The notes under the pieces are model-generated. The model ran no database searches, was not told the DNA's origin, and saw nothing but the letters and a program-made list of their open reading frames with translations. Shown in pieces: positions 33,840 to 44,649 of a stretch of DNA of 64,000 bases. The stretch lies in NCBI GenBank assembly GCA_051453625.1, contig JBOZIK010000001.1, forward strand, positions 263,664,417-263,728,416. Reading direction: 5' to 3'. The DNA comes from Welwitschia mirabilis. Taxonomy: Eukaryota > Gnetophyta > Gnetopsida > Welwitschiales. Position numbers and translations under genes: made by a program. Numbering within the stretch: position 1 is the stretch's first letter; every line of letters begins with the position of its first letter.

Positions 33840-34990
33840 AGGGTATCTTCCAAGTTAATTACTTCTACTAGGTTCAAGGCATAAGCAGAATCATTAGGTG
33901 ATGTGTAAATTTTGAGCCTTTGTCCATTGACATTCTGGATATCTGTGGATTGCAAACTAGAAATCTCAATAGAGCCACTATAATGAAATTTTTTCCCAAG
34001 GTAAGGATCTAATCATTTAGAGGTCAACTTGTTATGCAAAAGATGCACTTGAGTGTTATAAAGTAGAAATAGCTAATTAGGTTGAAAAGATTTAGAAATA
34101 AGCTTTTTATCATGGTAAAACTTTACTTAACCTTTTTGGATGAGTTGTCTATGAATAACATGCTTATGTTTCTCATTAAGTTGTTAAAGCTAGACTAGTC
34201 TATGATAAAGATTATTATTAAAATTTAAGACATTAAGTTAATGAATGTTTTTATAAGAATCTTAGTACATATTAATGGGAAGAACACAAGCTTTATCATA
34301 TATAAGTTCATAAAGAGAAAAACCAAGTGAACTACACTAAGTAGTATGGTAATCGCAAAGCACATCATTAAGTTTAAAGAATCAAGAATTATTTGTTTTT
34401 GAAAATAAGTTTTTAAAGCATTTTCTTGATTTTCTTATTTGAATTTCCAGCTTGACCCTTTATTTGTGGGTGATAAGAATTGGTAATTCTATGTTCAATT
34501 CCTACTGAAACAAGGAGTTTTCTAAGAATTTTATTTATAAAATAAGATCCTTAATCACTTATAAAAATTCTTGGGAAGCCAAATCTATGAAAAATGTTAG
34601 ATCTAAAAAAAGAACATATAGTTTTGACATCATTTATGATTATAATAATGGATTCTACTCATTTAATCACATAATCCACAACTACTGGGCTGTAATTTTT
34701 ATTATAAGAAGATGATATAAGAGAGCATATGAAGTATATGCCCCAACAATCAGAAGGTTCACACTCTAAGATAGGTTAAAGAGGCATGTCTTGAGGTTTG
34801 GAAAGGCTACCAAAATGTTGACAAGAATTACATTTTCTTATAAAGGTAATTGAATCTTTAAAGAGGATAGACAAATAGAAACCTACATGAAGAATTTTCA
34901 TAGAAGTTTTTTGATTACTAAATAACTTCCACACACTCCACCATGATAAAGAGTAAGGATACCAGATTACTTCTATTCTATTACACATTT
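33840..34990 (-). pseudogene. Integrase region (H2C2, core, C-terminal domain)
   Basis: Integrase joins retrotransposon DNA to the target site. At 34988-34776 an open piece keeps the zinc-binding region: GFYLSILFKDSITFIRKCNS, then CQHFGSLSKPQDMPL. The Cys pair (CNSC) is intact, but the first His (usually CHSS.YGGH) reads YSLSWW. At about 34760-34380 is the core. WGIYF stands where WGIDF is usual, so the first catalytic Asp is Tyr. FISD, stop, GSYF keeps the second Asp. GQAGNSNKKIKKML has Gly for the catalytic Glu (usually GQVE.SNR). At about 34190-33850 is the C-terminal domain: VKFYHDKKLISKSFQPN, then YNTQVHLLHNKLTSK, LDPYLGKKFHYSGSIEISSL and VNGQRLKIY. It is clearly inactive. Confidence 0.85.
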
Positions 34991-35054
34991 GCGCATGATT
35001 TAATCTTTACATTTTTGATTAGAGATGAGGTTTATACCATTCATAATCTCTTAT

Positions 35055-35660
35055 TCAATGAAGAAAAGATTTTATTTGATTGTGAGTCCAATGTTGGGGA
35101 GTTTTAAGGGTAAAAAGATAATTACCAATATTAACATAACATGAAGCAGGATGTTTAGAAGAGATGGAATAAAAATTTTCAATAGAGAAGAGTTTCTCAT
35201 TTGGAAAATTATCTTGGATAGAAAGATAAGGGAATAAAAGATGTTGTTCATAAGGGATTCTAGATAAATGACTAGCCATACAATTATGTTTCCCTTATTT
35301 TATCAATGATGGTTAGGTTAAATTCTTGCATTAATAACATCCATCTAATAAGTAATGCACTAGAATCCTTCTTACTCAGGAGATATCAGATCGTTGCATG
35401 ATCAATATAGACATTAGTATGAAAACCAAGAAGATAGTGTCAAAGTTTATCAAGATAAAAGATGATGATAAGAATTTCTTTGTTATTAGTGGTATAATTA
35501 AGTTAAGCTCCTTAAAGGGTTTTACTGATGTAGCAATAACATTATAACCTTTCTTATGTNNNNNNNNNNATACCCCCTACAACAATATCGCTTACATCAC
35601 ACTTAAGTTCAAAGTCTTTATTCCAATTAAGTCCTCTTACACTAGGTGTTGAACTGATTT
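35055..35660 (-). pseudogene. RNase H region and RH-integrase link
   Basis: RNase H removes the RNA template during reverse transcription. The minus strand near 35640-35575 reads NWNKDFELKCDVSD, a 10-N gap follows, and then VYIDHATI, stop, YLLSKKDSSALLIRWMLLMQ EFNLTIIDK appears near 35420-35300. The usual form is V.TDHAAL.YLLSKKDAKPRLIRW.LLLQEF. The end of the domain, ADHLSRI in relatives, reads ASHLSRI at 35279. The linker DNFPNEKLFSI follows, as expected. Two stops and the gap interrupt it. Confidence 0.8.
35560..35569. other. Assembly gap (10 N)
   Basis: A short N run inside the RNase H region. Reading frame continuity across it cannot be judged. Confidence 0.95.
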
Positions 35661-35699
35661 TGTCTTTAAGATTTTCAAAGGCATGTTGACAAGACTCAT

Positions 35700-36440
35700 T
35701 CTAATTAAATTTATCATCTTTTTCTAAAAGATAATGAATAGATTTACAAATTTTAGCATAATCTTTAATGAATCTATGATAAAAACTGGCATTACTAACA
35801 AAAGATCTAACTTGTTTTACATTGGTTAAAGGAGGAAGGTTTCTAATGATATCTATTATAGTAGGATATATTTGAATACCATTGCTAAAAATATAATGAC
35901 CTAAAACTATTCCATTTCTTACCAAGAAGTAACTCTTTTCCTAGCTCAAATGAAGGCTAGATTCTATGCATTGATTAAGGGACTTTTTTGAATCTTTTTA
36001 AGGTTTGTTCAAAAGAATACCCTAAAATATAAAATTCATCCATGAATATTTTAATTGATTCCTCAATAATATCTGAAACTATACCCATCATAGTTCTTTG
36101 AAATGTTCTAGGTGCATTACATAAATCAAAGGGCATTCTTCTAAAGGTAAAATACCAAAAGGAAAGGTGAAAGTTATCTTGGATTGATCTTCCTTGGCTA
36201 TGCATATTTGATTATAACCATTATATCAATTAAGAAAGTAATAATATGCATGGCCTTAAATACTATTAAGAATTTTATCTAGAAATGGTAAGCAATAATA
36301 GTCTTTCTTGGTGACATCATTAAGATTTCTAAAATCAATCCAAACTCATCACTTCTCATCTTTTTTTGGTACTGTAGTAATAGAGATAATCCATTCACTA
36401 TTAGATATGGCATAAATAATTACTACATCTATAAGTTTAA
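35700..36440 (-). pseudogene. Reverse transcriptase region
   Basis: RT copies the element RNA into DNA. From about 36430 the minus strand reads EWIISITTVPKKDEK, two stops, VWIDFRNLNDVTKKDYYCLP, FLDKILNSI and YNGYNQICIAKEDQ. At 36205-35975 come the fingers/palm (FRRMPFDLCNAPRTFQRTMM) and the catalytic box as IFMDEF. The usual FMDDF has its second Asp replaced by Glu. At 35925-35701 is the connection to RNase H: GIVLGHYIFSNGIQIYP, then LPPLTNVKQVRSFVSNASFY and HRFIKDYAKI. A frameshift separates the last two pieces. The frame also continues after 35700 toward RNase H. Confidence 0.88.
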
Positions 36441-36989
36441 TGATTTTTTCCTATACTATGTACTTAAGAGAAAGGTTAAGTCTCCTTTGTGGTTGTCTAA
36501 TGGGCTTGGAATTATCCTCCAAATAAATTTTATGCTAAAAAATGGAAGGAGGAATGGCTAAAACATCCTTATGAGTTTAAACAGAAGCATGTGTTTTAGA
36601 TTTGAAAAGTTGAAGTAGTAATTATTCTTAAGAAAGATGAAGACATGTATTAACGATTAAGGGTTTTTGAAAGTGATCATTCAAAAATTTTTATTTTAGT
36701 CCATTTGGTAGTTATTTAAGTTTCAAATTAGAATTATCCCTTATCGTGGTTCAAATTCTCTCTTAGTGTAGAAGGTTTTCCATGGTTTTAACATGTTGAA
36801 TGTCATTATTAATGAGAGATCTAAAGCTTTTATTTCTTTCTTCATTCAAGTTATTACCCAAAAGGACATTGTTAAGATTACATACATAGGAGGAATTAAG
36901 GTTTCCTTAGATTTCTTCACTTTCTTTAAGATCATTAAATAAAGTTGGATTATATAAAGTGAGAATCCTCTCTTCTAAAGGATGATGTT

Positions 36990-37640
36990 GAATAAGCATG
37001 CAGGGTCTAATTTGTTGCTCAAGATCAAAATCTTCTCCCTATCATTTTCAACTACATCAAAGAATCTAATACAAAATTTCTTATTTCTTATATAACATCC
37101 CATCATCTCTATTCATGTATTAATAATATAATGGAATGTTGCACAAAAAGCTCTTCCTAAGAATAAATGGTATCCTTCATTGTGTTATACATTAATGATA
37201 AACATATTTATATGGTAAAAGGCCTCTTTAATTTGTATGACCAAATCCTTAATAACTCTAATTGGTTTTCTAAGAGTTGCATCAGCTAGATTCAACATAA
37301 TTTTTGTTGATTCAATCCTAATTTCTAGTCCAAACTTTTTACAGATGTGAAGTGGCATAATATTGACACTTGCTCCTATTTCTATTAGTTTTTTCCTAAT
37401 CCTTTTGTTTTCTTCTAAGATAAAACTAGCTACAATAGCCCCTAGGTCTTTGAATTTAGGATATTTTTATGCTACTAAGTTAGAAAGGGATTGTGCAATG
37501 AACACCCTACTTGGTATGGTTCTTTTCTATTTTCTCTTAACTAAGTCCTTCTAAATTTCATTGTATTTAGGATTATCTTGTAATATTTTCTAGAAAGGTA
37601 AGTTAATGCTCACATATTGCATAATTTAAGATAATCATTA
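36990..37640 (-). pseudogene. Retroviral-type aspartic protease region
   Basis: This protease cleaves the gag-pol polyprotein. On the minus strand, NPKYNEI...SLSNLVA and KYPKFKDLGAIVASFIL come first (37600-37420). The active-site segment follows at 37388-37368 as KLIEIGASVNIMPLHICKKF. The usual L(C/L)DLGAS has its catalytic Asp as Glu here. Next are LADATLRKPIRVIKDLVIQI and, after a stop, FLGRAFCATFHYIINT in place of the ILGRPFLAT flap/core motif (to about 37090). Only a few stops interrupt it. Asp to Glu may be decay rather than a lineage trait, since the other gypsy element in the window keeps the Asp. Confidence 0.8.
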
Positions 37641-37849
37641 TAGGTAGGATTAGTCTTTAATCTTTCTAACCAAGGAGATGTGGGTTTATTTCTCATGTTC
37701 TCATTAGTTGTGTTATGATTGAATTTTTCTATAACAGATAAAGGAAAGCTATATTAAACAAGAATTTATTTGTCCTCTTCATGGGTTGGATCTTCTTGGT
37801 TGTGAGAAGTTGGGATTTCTCCATTGGAAATTGTATCATGTCCATTTCT

Positions 37850-39056
37850 TATCACTATCTTCCAATCCTTCTCAACATAATTTAGGTTGGGAATGATTTG
37901 GATTGCAAGGGAGCCTTGTGATCTTTGGTTTTCTAACCTAGTTTATTAAAGGATCCTAATCAAATTTTATAGATTTTTATTGGTAATTTATAGCATTTTC
38001 TTCATTTCTTCCTTCATTCTTCCATTGATTCTCTTAAGGTATTAGACTGAAAGTTATTTGACTAAAAGTTCTTAGGATGAAAATTATTACTTGTATATCT
38101 ATTATCAAAAGTGGGTCTAGGGGCTGATTGTAATCCCATATTTTGTGGCTAAAATTTTTGATTATTTTTGAAGGTATTAGGTTTTTTATTGAATGTATGA
38201 ACTTCTTCATGAATCATTTCTCTACATACTAGTAAAATAAGACAATATTTGGTGTAATGGAATTTCTCTTCACATATTTCACAAGGAGAGTTTGATATTG
38301 ATGACTAGGGCTATTAATTTAACATTTTACATCAATAAAGGTCTTGTTATAATTTTCTAATGTGTTGGTAAGCTCTTGAACTAGATTTTTAGAGCTACAT
38401 TACTCTTAATGTTGTACTTTCTTCACGTCTTTTAACATTTATCCTATAGTTCTATTTTCTTTGATGGCCAGTTTAGTCTATGTTTGACTTATTTCTACCA
38501 ACTCTTTTAAAAGATTCCAAGCATTATATAAAATTAAGTTGAATAAATTTCCATTACATTCAAAATCTACTAGTTGCTTGGTCTGGCTATTCAATCCACT
38601 ATAAAAGTAGTTAACAAGTTCATAATCCTTATGAGGTTGTTGTGTAAAGTTGGTAATTCTTTTTTCATTTTCCTCATGATTACTTTATTCATGAATCTTT
38701 CTAAGAAAGCATCTTTAATTTGACTCTGAATCTTAAGGCTTTTGTGTGGAATAGTTTTAAACCAATTCTTAGCCTTGCCTCTAAGAGTGAAATGAAAAAT
38801 AGTCATGTAAATCTTATCAGTTACCTTATTTTTCCCATTTTCCAAAGTAAGAAGGAGTTGCTCTATTTCTATTAAGTGTTAAAGATCAGTGATCTTCTTC
38901 ATCTTCTCCTAAGAAATTAGGGTAGGCTTGCAAATTTTTAAGTTTCACATCATCTACTTTGAATAGATGAAAGGTGGTTTGGATCTCTCTTTTTCTTTAT
39001 TCTATTAGTTTCTTGAGGGTTAAGGTAGAAGTAGGAGTACAAGTAGAGGTAGACAT
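37850..39056 (-). pseudogene. Gag region with CCHC zinc knuckle
   Basis: Gag forms the particle that packages element RNA. A plausible start is ATG at 39056 (MSTSTCTPTSTLTLKKLIE). The gag core is open at 38845-38591: IFHFTLRGKAKNWFKTIPHK, then IKDAFLERFMNKV, the PF03732-type signature. After a frameshift it continues YFYSGLNSQTKQLVDFECNG, compare FYNGLNSQTRQLVDAAAGG of Athila-like gags. A zinc knuckle is intact at 38283-38242: CEICEEKFHYTKYC, with spacing C-x2-C-x4-H-x4-C. The tail near 37990-37860 reads ITNKNL.NLIRIL, then ENQRSQGSLAIQIIPNLN, again Athila/Tat-like. Several stops and at least two shifts break it. Confidence 0.87.
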
Positions 39057-39734
39057 TTTTGTAGGCTTAGAAAAAGAAAGTGTTTTAAGGATTGGATTTG
39101 AAAAAGAAGATGATTTAAGCAAGATACTTTAAAAAAAAATGAAATTACCAATAGGTAAACTATTTTTAGAAATTTAAAAAGTAGAAAAATAATCTTCCTT
39201 TATTCTAGAAACTAAAACTTTCTCACTTCATGTTCTTGAATTGAAGTCTCCTTATCTTTTTTTTAATTGTTTGGATAATACGTTACTTCTCCCACTAATG
39301 CTTTTTCTATGTAATCATTCCCTTGCATTTCCATAAAAGGTTAAAAACAAAACTTCTTTATACTAAAGAGGAAAACTTCCTTTTAGATCACATGAAGTGT
39401 AAGAAGGAGACTATATCAATAGTGGATGTAAATGAAGTGCAAATTAAGTTTTTTGAAAAATAATGTTAATTTTCAAAAATAGAACTTATAGATATTTAAA
39501 AACTATAGAAATTAAATAGTAAGAGCAAAAACCAAGAAATAAATTAAAGCTAAACTAAGAATGAAAATGTGTAACCTAAAGTAAGAAAAGAAAGAAAAAA
39601 CTAATAGAAATTGAAAAAGCAATCTAACCTAAGAAGAATAAAAATTGTATATACATACTACATAGGTAAATAACTTAAAATTAAATTAGTTATATATGCA
39701 ATGAGATTCAACCTTCTAGACTTTTTTGAATCCA
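39057..39734 (-). other. 5' leader of the gypsy element
   Basis: AT-rich, with no frame. It corresponds to the leaders at 20030-20650, 24577-25200 and (minus) 49500-50180. Shared on the sense strand are aggttgaatctcattgca and gtaactaatttg just after the PBS. Confidence 0.55.
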
Positions 39735-39752
39735 TCCTCCATAATGACACCA
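39735..39752 (-). other. Degenerate primer-binding site
   Basis: The minus strand TGGTGTCATTATGGAGGA matches the tRNA-Asp type site at 11 of 18 positions. The position is right, 3 bases inside the LTR end, and the shared leader start confirms it. Confidence 0.6.
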
Positions 39753-39755
39753 ATT

Positions 39756-40345
39756 TATTGAGGTGTGAATCATTTTCTCAAAAGGTATTTCATTTGAATG
39801 AAGCTCTTATCTTTGGTACTTACAAATCTTTAATAGAACTTACAAAAAACACACTAGTATATAAGAGTTAACCCAAATGTCATACTCTAGAGGGAAGTTA
39901 TAAGAGGAAGCTAAAATATTTACTTCAAAAGAATAGAATTTAAAATGAGGTCCTATTCATAATTTCAGAATTAAAATCCAATGCAATAGATGAATGTAAG
40001 ATGAATACAAAGTGTAGAAATGGATGCAAAGTAAATGCAAATTATAACCAGGTATGTTAACTTATTATCATCTAAGTTGGCCCTTATGATCCATATCAAC
40101 TAAAAATACTTGTCACTTAAATGTAATTAATATAAACCATAAGGAAGATCATAATAATATTGAAAAAACCACTTCAACCAATATGTCATGAATTAAAATG
40201 TTCACATCTAGTTACAAAGCAAGAACAACTCAAAGAAGAAGTCATACCTAATAATAAGAAACACCCTTCTCTACTACTAGGATGGATCTCTTGCTCAATT
40301 GCTCTCTAATTCATCATAAGACTAATAGATGCAATCAAAATGAGT
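39756..40345 (-). repeat. 5' LTR, truncated by assembly gap
   Basis: This is the inner 590 bp of the LTR. It is collinear with 30248-30870 of the 3' LTR (cactagtatataagagt..gtcatactctagagg against cactggtatgtaaaagt..gtcatactctagaaa; later gtgtagaaatggatgcaaag and gtcacttaa.tgtaat). What follows the gap is not LTR, so sequence is missing. Confidence 0.75.
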
Positions 40346-40445
40346 NNNNNNNNNNNNNNNNNNNNNNNNNNNNNNNNNNNNNNNNNNNNNNNNNNNNNNN
40401 NNNNNNNNNNNNNNNNNNNNNNNNNNNNNNNNNNNNNNNNNNNNN
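40346..40445. other. Assembly gap (100 N, probably unknown size)
   Basis: Exactly 100 N is a common placeholder. The left flank is inside an LTR and the right flank is inside an integrase C-terminal remnant of a different copy, so the missing part is likely larger than 100 bases. Confidence 0.95.
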
Positions 40446-42266
40446 AATTTTTTCACAAGGTAAGGACCTAATCATTTAGAGGTTAACTTGTTATGCAAAA
40501 TATGAACTTGAGTATTATAGAGTAGAACTAAATAACTATATTAAAAGAATAGAGATAAGACTCTTATCATGGTAAAATTAAATTTAGAGTTTATGGTTTC
40601 AGAGTTTACTTATGATGATCATAAGGAACAAGCTGAAAGTTCTAAGGGATAACAAATAAAAGGTTAAATCCAAGAATAGAAATACACCAAAATAAAATAA
40701 GAATAAAATAACAAAGCAAGAATTAGAAAAAAATGCATTATTCAGATCCTAAATCCTATCCAATACTTTATTTGAAAGAAAAACAAATATAAATTTTATT
40801 TCTATAAGGTTGTGATCCTATGTTATTGTATTGTGCTTTTTCAGGAAAATAAGAACCAAATCAAATAGAAATTAATTAATAAAACATAAAATGTATATGA
40901 TCATTTCAGAGTAAAATCAATTAACAAAAAAGAAAATCAAAGGATAATACCTTAATAACATGATGCTCATAAGCTAAATAAGAGATGAAGAATTGATAAA
41001 TTCCATTGAAGAAGAATCTCTTATTGAACTAATGTAAAGCATCATTATCATTACATAATTCATTTAGGGTACTACTCAAATAATGAATCCAAGGAAGTTT
41101 TGAAGGCATCTTAGAATGTTTAGTAAGATTAAAAAGCTTCCTAACATCCAATCAAGACATGTATTTTCATCAAGAAGGTAAAGGTTTTCCCAATTTAAAA
41201 TTCCAAGATATCCCAAGTCATACTTTTAAAAAGAGTTTTTATAAAGGCATAAAGTAAACTAAGCTTAATAGAAGAGGAAAAGATTTTACTTAAGGTATTA
41301 CATGGCGTTTCAAAAGGACGAGATTGAGAGATATTAGGAATAGACTCTTCAAGAATATGGGTTTTATTAAAAATAAGAAAAGGGATTTGGCTTTTAAAAT
41401 TACATGGATGTCCAAATGGAAGAGATAGATAAATGTTGCCATTATTAAAACCACAAGGTAATGTGGGACTAGAAAGAAGGATGTTATTTGATATTTTACA
41501 TGGAAACATAAGTGAAATGAATGGAGAAACATAGGTAGATTATTCAAGTTGGGGTACTGCATTGGAAGGATCAAGCCTATTTTCTATTATGTTTAGCTCA
41601 TTGTCCATGGGTTCTTTATTATCTTTATTATCCTTACTATTGTTTTCATCATTACTAAATCATAAGTGGGAGAGATGGAGGGACATTTTGAATAGGATTA
41701 AACTTTTGAATAGGATTAAACTCTTTAAATTTAATTAATTTATGAGATGTAAGGAGTCTATCCTCTATGTGATTTTATTGAATCCATTAACTTCTTTTTT
41801 ATCCTCCTAGTATTTACTATTAGAATCATCATGTTATTTATTGTCATTATTCTCTAAATTACTAGATTCATTAAAAAGATCATAAAGAGATATGTGATAA
41901 TTATCCTCATCATAGATTAAAAAATTTTAGATTGTTCATGAATTCATTTCTATATTTTATTTGGATGTTCTAATAGTAAGAATATATTGGGAATATAATC
42001 TAGTATCTCAGTATCATCATCTTATAAATAGTCATCTTAATCCTTATTATTTGATTGATGGGTTACAATCTCATTATCATTAAATTGGATATCTTCTATT
42101 GGACATGGATCATCTAAATGATTATCATAAAAGTAAAATTTTTTGATATTTTTCTTCTTTTTCTTAAAGTGAAAGATGATACACATAGTGATTGAAACTT
42201 GAGAATTTTATGTTACAAGAGAATGTTAATATAGTTGATTTTATAACATTATTTATTGAAGTATAT
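40446..42266 (-). mobile_element. Non-autonomous copy: acidic frame joined to integrase C-terminal remnant
   Basis: On the minus strand from 42190 down come the acidic frame (HLDDPCPIEDIQFNDNEIVT..DDYL.DDDTEILDYIPNIFLLLE), its C-terminal part with the open piece 41509-41195 (YLSLPFGHPCNFKSQIPFLI..SMTWDILEF), then FHLLFSL-like and NDHIHFMFY words. After about 170 bases it reads a decayed integrase end (YHDKSLISI..LYSSSYF.QVNL.MIRSLPCEK) at 40620-40450. The same joint occurs at 63230-64000. The upstream (5') side ends at 42266 where a plus-strand LTR begins. The 3' side is lost in the gap. Confidence 0.65.
41195..42190 (-). pseudogene. Acidic frame of the non-autonomous element, copy 3
   Basis: This is the homologue of 20700-21590 and 25320-26190 and is the copy that best shows the C-terminal half. 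It has PFGHPCNFKSQIPFLIFNKT, then EESIPNISQSRPFETPC and MTWDILEF, in an open stretch of about 104 codons (41509-41195). A 13-bp local duplication (tttgaataggatta, 41687-41719) interrupts it. Plus-strand copy 4 (45660-45900) matches this half (SPSLPFEHSCIPQIHISFLD..PFKTPCDTQSN). No known domain is recognised. Confidence 0.6.
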
Positions 42267-43533
42267 TATTGTGATGCCAAATTATATGTATTTTATAGGG
42301 TATTTTAAGTACTTTTGGAGGACATTTAGATAGTTTTAGATGGAGTCTTAATAATAATGAAGAGTTAATGCAATGATGACATAAATGTCTAAATTTTAGC
42401 ACATTTGAAGGCATTTCAAACAAGTTCTAATACTTAGCATTTTGAGGAGGAATCTGATAATCGAAGAGCTTAATTTAACTTAATAGAAGATCATAAAAGA
42501 TTGGAGTTTTCACCATTGTCTAGATGACAGTATGAATGACATAACATAAAAGCTAATAAGGATGTTAACTAGAGTGAACTAGAAGCTAATGTAAGATTCT
42601 TTCTAATGTGGCATCATATCCATTATTGTCTAAATGATAAGAAAGATGATATTGAATCTAATTTTATAATAGATGCATAAAACTTCATATAACTTTGTAA
42701 TATGTTATACACCCCCCTCTAGAATTATTAGGGTTTCATTTAGTTATTAGGATTTTTATATTTAGGATGTTTCTTATAATAAAAACCCCACTTGCTCTCA
42801 TTTCTAATAATATTCTTTTACAACTAAAAATCTTATAATAGAAGATTAAAGAATAAGAGATCCATTCATGGCTATAGAGAGAAGTTTTTCTTGATGTTAG
42901 ATTGTGTCTTCTTCATTGATCTACTGCTACTTTGTAACTAGATGTTGGTTCCAGATTAATCAAAATAGTTTTTTTATTTCTATTATATGCATCTCCCTTA
43001 TGGTCTATGTTGGTTATAATTGAGTGACAACTTCATAATTGATCTAGATCATGAGGGTAATCTTTGTTAAGGTTGATAATCTTAGTTTAGTTTTTACATT
43101 TCATTTGTTGTTATATTTTCATAACTAAAATAGTTTCATTCATTTATATTCTAGTAGATGTACATTATTACTTATGTTGGTTAGGATTTAGTGATAGTAT
43201 TTTCTAATTTATTTAGGGTATGAGGGCTAATCTTTGTAAGGTAGTCAAATAGATCTATTACTTAGGGTATTGTAATTTACATCTCATCTATAATCATTGA
43301 ATTTCCATTCCTATTAGATATTATTTTTGCATTATTCTTGTTTCTTAAATCTAAATGGAAAAATACAAAAATACTTCACTTAAATCAATTCTCTATCTTC
43401 TCACCTAATGCCATTAATGGATTACAACATTTGAATTAACCCTCATCTATACCGGTGTGTGTTTTGTACAATCATTTATAGTTTGTAAGATTTACTTAAG
43501 GATGTAACAATTCTATAAATACGCATCACAACA
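42267..43533 (+). repeat. 5' LTR of a plus-strand non-autonomous element
   Basis: It starts TATTGTGATGCCAAATTATA (compare TGTTGTAAGCCAAATTGGCC of LTR 1) and ends ATCACAACA. Landmarks shared with the other LTRs include tgtgtcttcttcattga..ctactttgtaactagatg, cttatggtctatgttggtta and ctagatcatgagggtaa. A word gtctagatgaca near 42521 links it to the LTR subtype without the minisatellite. Confidence 0.7.
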
Positions 43534-43536
43534 TTT

Positions 43537-43554
43537 TAGTACCATTGCCAAAAA
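43537..43554 (+). other. Heavily decayed primer-binding site
   Basis: TAGTACCATTGCCAAAAA keeps 10 of 18 positions of the tRNA-Asp type site. All eight differences are G to A or C to T, the pattern of methylated-cytosine decay. Confidence 0.55.
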
Positions 43555-44600
43555 AGACAATAAGAAGCTATAGAATTATGGTAGCATTGTATCTTTACTC
43601 TATATTCTATGGTTTTTGTTTCTACATTTTTTTCATTTTCATTTCATAAGTAATACCCTATTTTCTTATCTATCATCTTAATGACTCAAGAGCACGATGG
43701 CCAAAAAATTAGGATTTTTCATTTTTTCTACAATCTAGGGTCTTCTATTTTTAACATAATAAAGTTAATATTATTTCTCTGTTATCTCGACAAGTTAGAT
43801 GGATAACTATCAGTTTCTCTTTTTTTCCTCTCTTTTTATAAGTCTATTTTTTTTTATTTCTATTTTATAAGTGATCATTCTGAAACATCGTCTGGAAAAT
43901 GATCAAGACGATGATTATGTAGGTATTTTTTTTAAGCATGTAGGGACATGGTAAATCCTATTAAAATGATAAAATATCAAAGGGAGTAGAGCTTTATCAA
44001 TAAAAACATTAGAGAAGGCTTTCTCAACTACAAACAAAATTCAAGTACACACACCTTAAGTACATAAATTCTAAGAATTAAAGAAATTTTGTTTTGCTTT
44101 TGTTAGTTTAGAACCAAATTTTTCAAAAGAAGATTGTGAAAATAATAGAATAGGAGAAAATAATTTTATTTCTTCTTCATCTATATCAAAATCAACAAGT
44201 AGCGTCATCTAATATATTTATTATTATAGTAACATATAATTCAAATATTAACGTTACACTTGGATATTTAATTACTAAAAGAAAATATGAAATCCAAAAT
44301 CCTTTTTAACTTGCCTCCTAGTGATGATCTAGAACTTAAAAACATGAATTTTTATTGCTCATCTTTCTCATCTATTTATATGAATAGTAATAAAAAGACC
44401 CTTTAAGAAATACTTACTAAAAGAAGGAGAAACGTAAGAATTTCTGAGGATAATGGTAAAAGAACACTTCAAAAAAATACTTACTAAAGTAGAAGAAATG
44501 TAAGAAATTTTAAGAATAATGATTAAAAACCACTTTTAGAAATATTAGCTCAGAGAAGATGGATAACATCAAATGATATTGAGATTAGGAATTGGGCACC
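43555..44600 (+). other. 5' leader of the plus-strand element
   Basis: AT-rich, non-coding. Near 44380-44640 it matches 20440-20640 and 25010-25200 (ggataatgataaaa, then attgggc..ctttc..cttttcaacct). A gaggataatggtaaaagaacactt-like unit is repeated at about 44390, 44455 and 44518. No gene is present. Confidence 0.5.
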
Positions 44601-44649
44601 TTCCTCTTTTTAACCTTCTTATCCCCCCCGACCCTTCTTTTTTAGATTC

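Larger units (their letters stand above)
30248..40345 (-). mobile_element. Ty3/gypsy element of Athila/Tat type, 5' LTR cut by gap
   Basis: Minus-strand order is 5' LTR (39756 to the gap at 40346), PBS (39735-39752), leader, gag (39056-37850), protease (37640-36990), RT (36440-35700), RNase H (35660-35055), integrase (34990-33840), 3' leader, polypurine tract (32409-32423), 3' LTR (32408-30248). Domain order gag-pro-RT-RH-IN and the gag and protease signatures fit the Athila/Tat group. Every domain carries stops, shifts or lost catalytic residues. The 3' end cuts the copia gag remnant. The LTR ends and 3' leader are shared with the pol-less array at 18894-29217, making this a representative of its likely autonomous partner. 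Confidence 0.85.

Noticed and set aside
41290-41574. 94-codon minus-strand Leu/Phe-rich membrane-like protein
   Set aside because: It is an off-frame reading overlapping the acidic frame at 41509-41195, whose frame is the one conserved in other copies.
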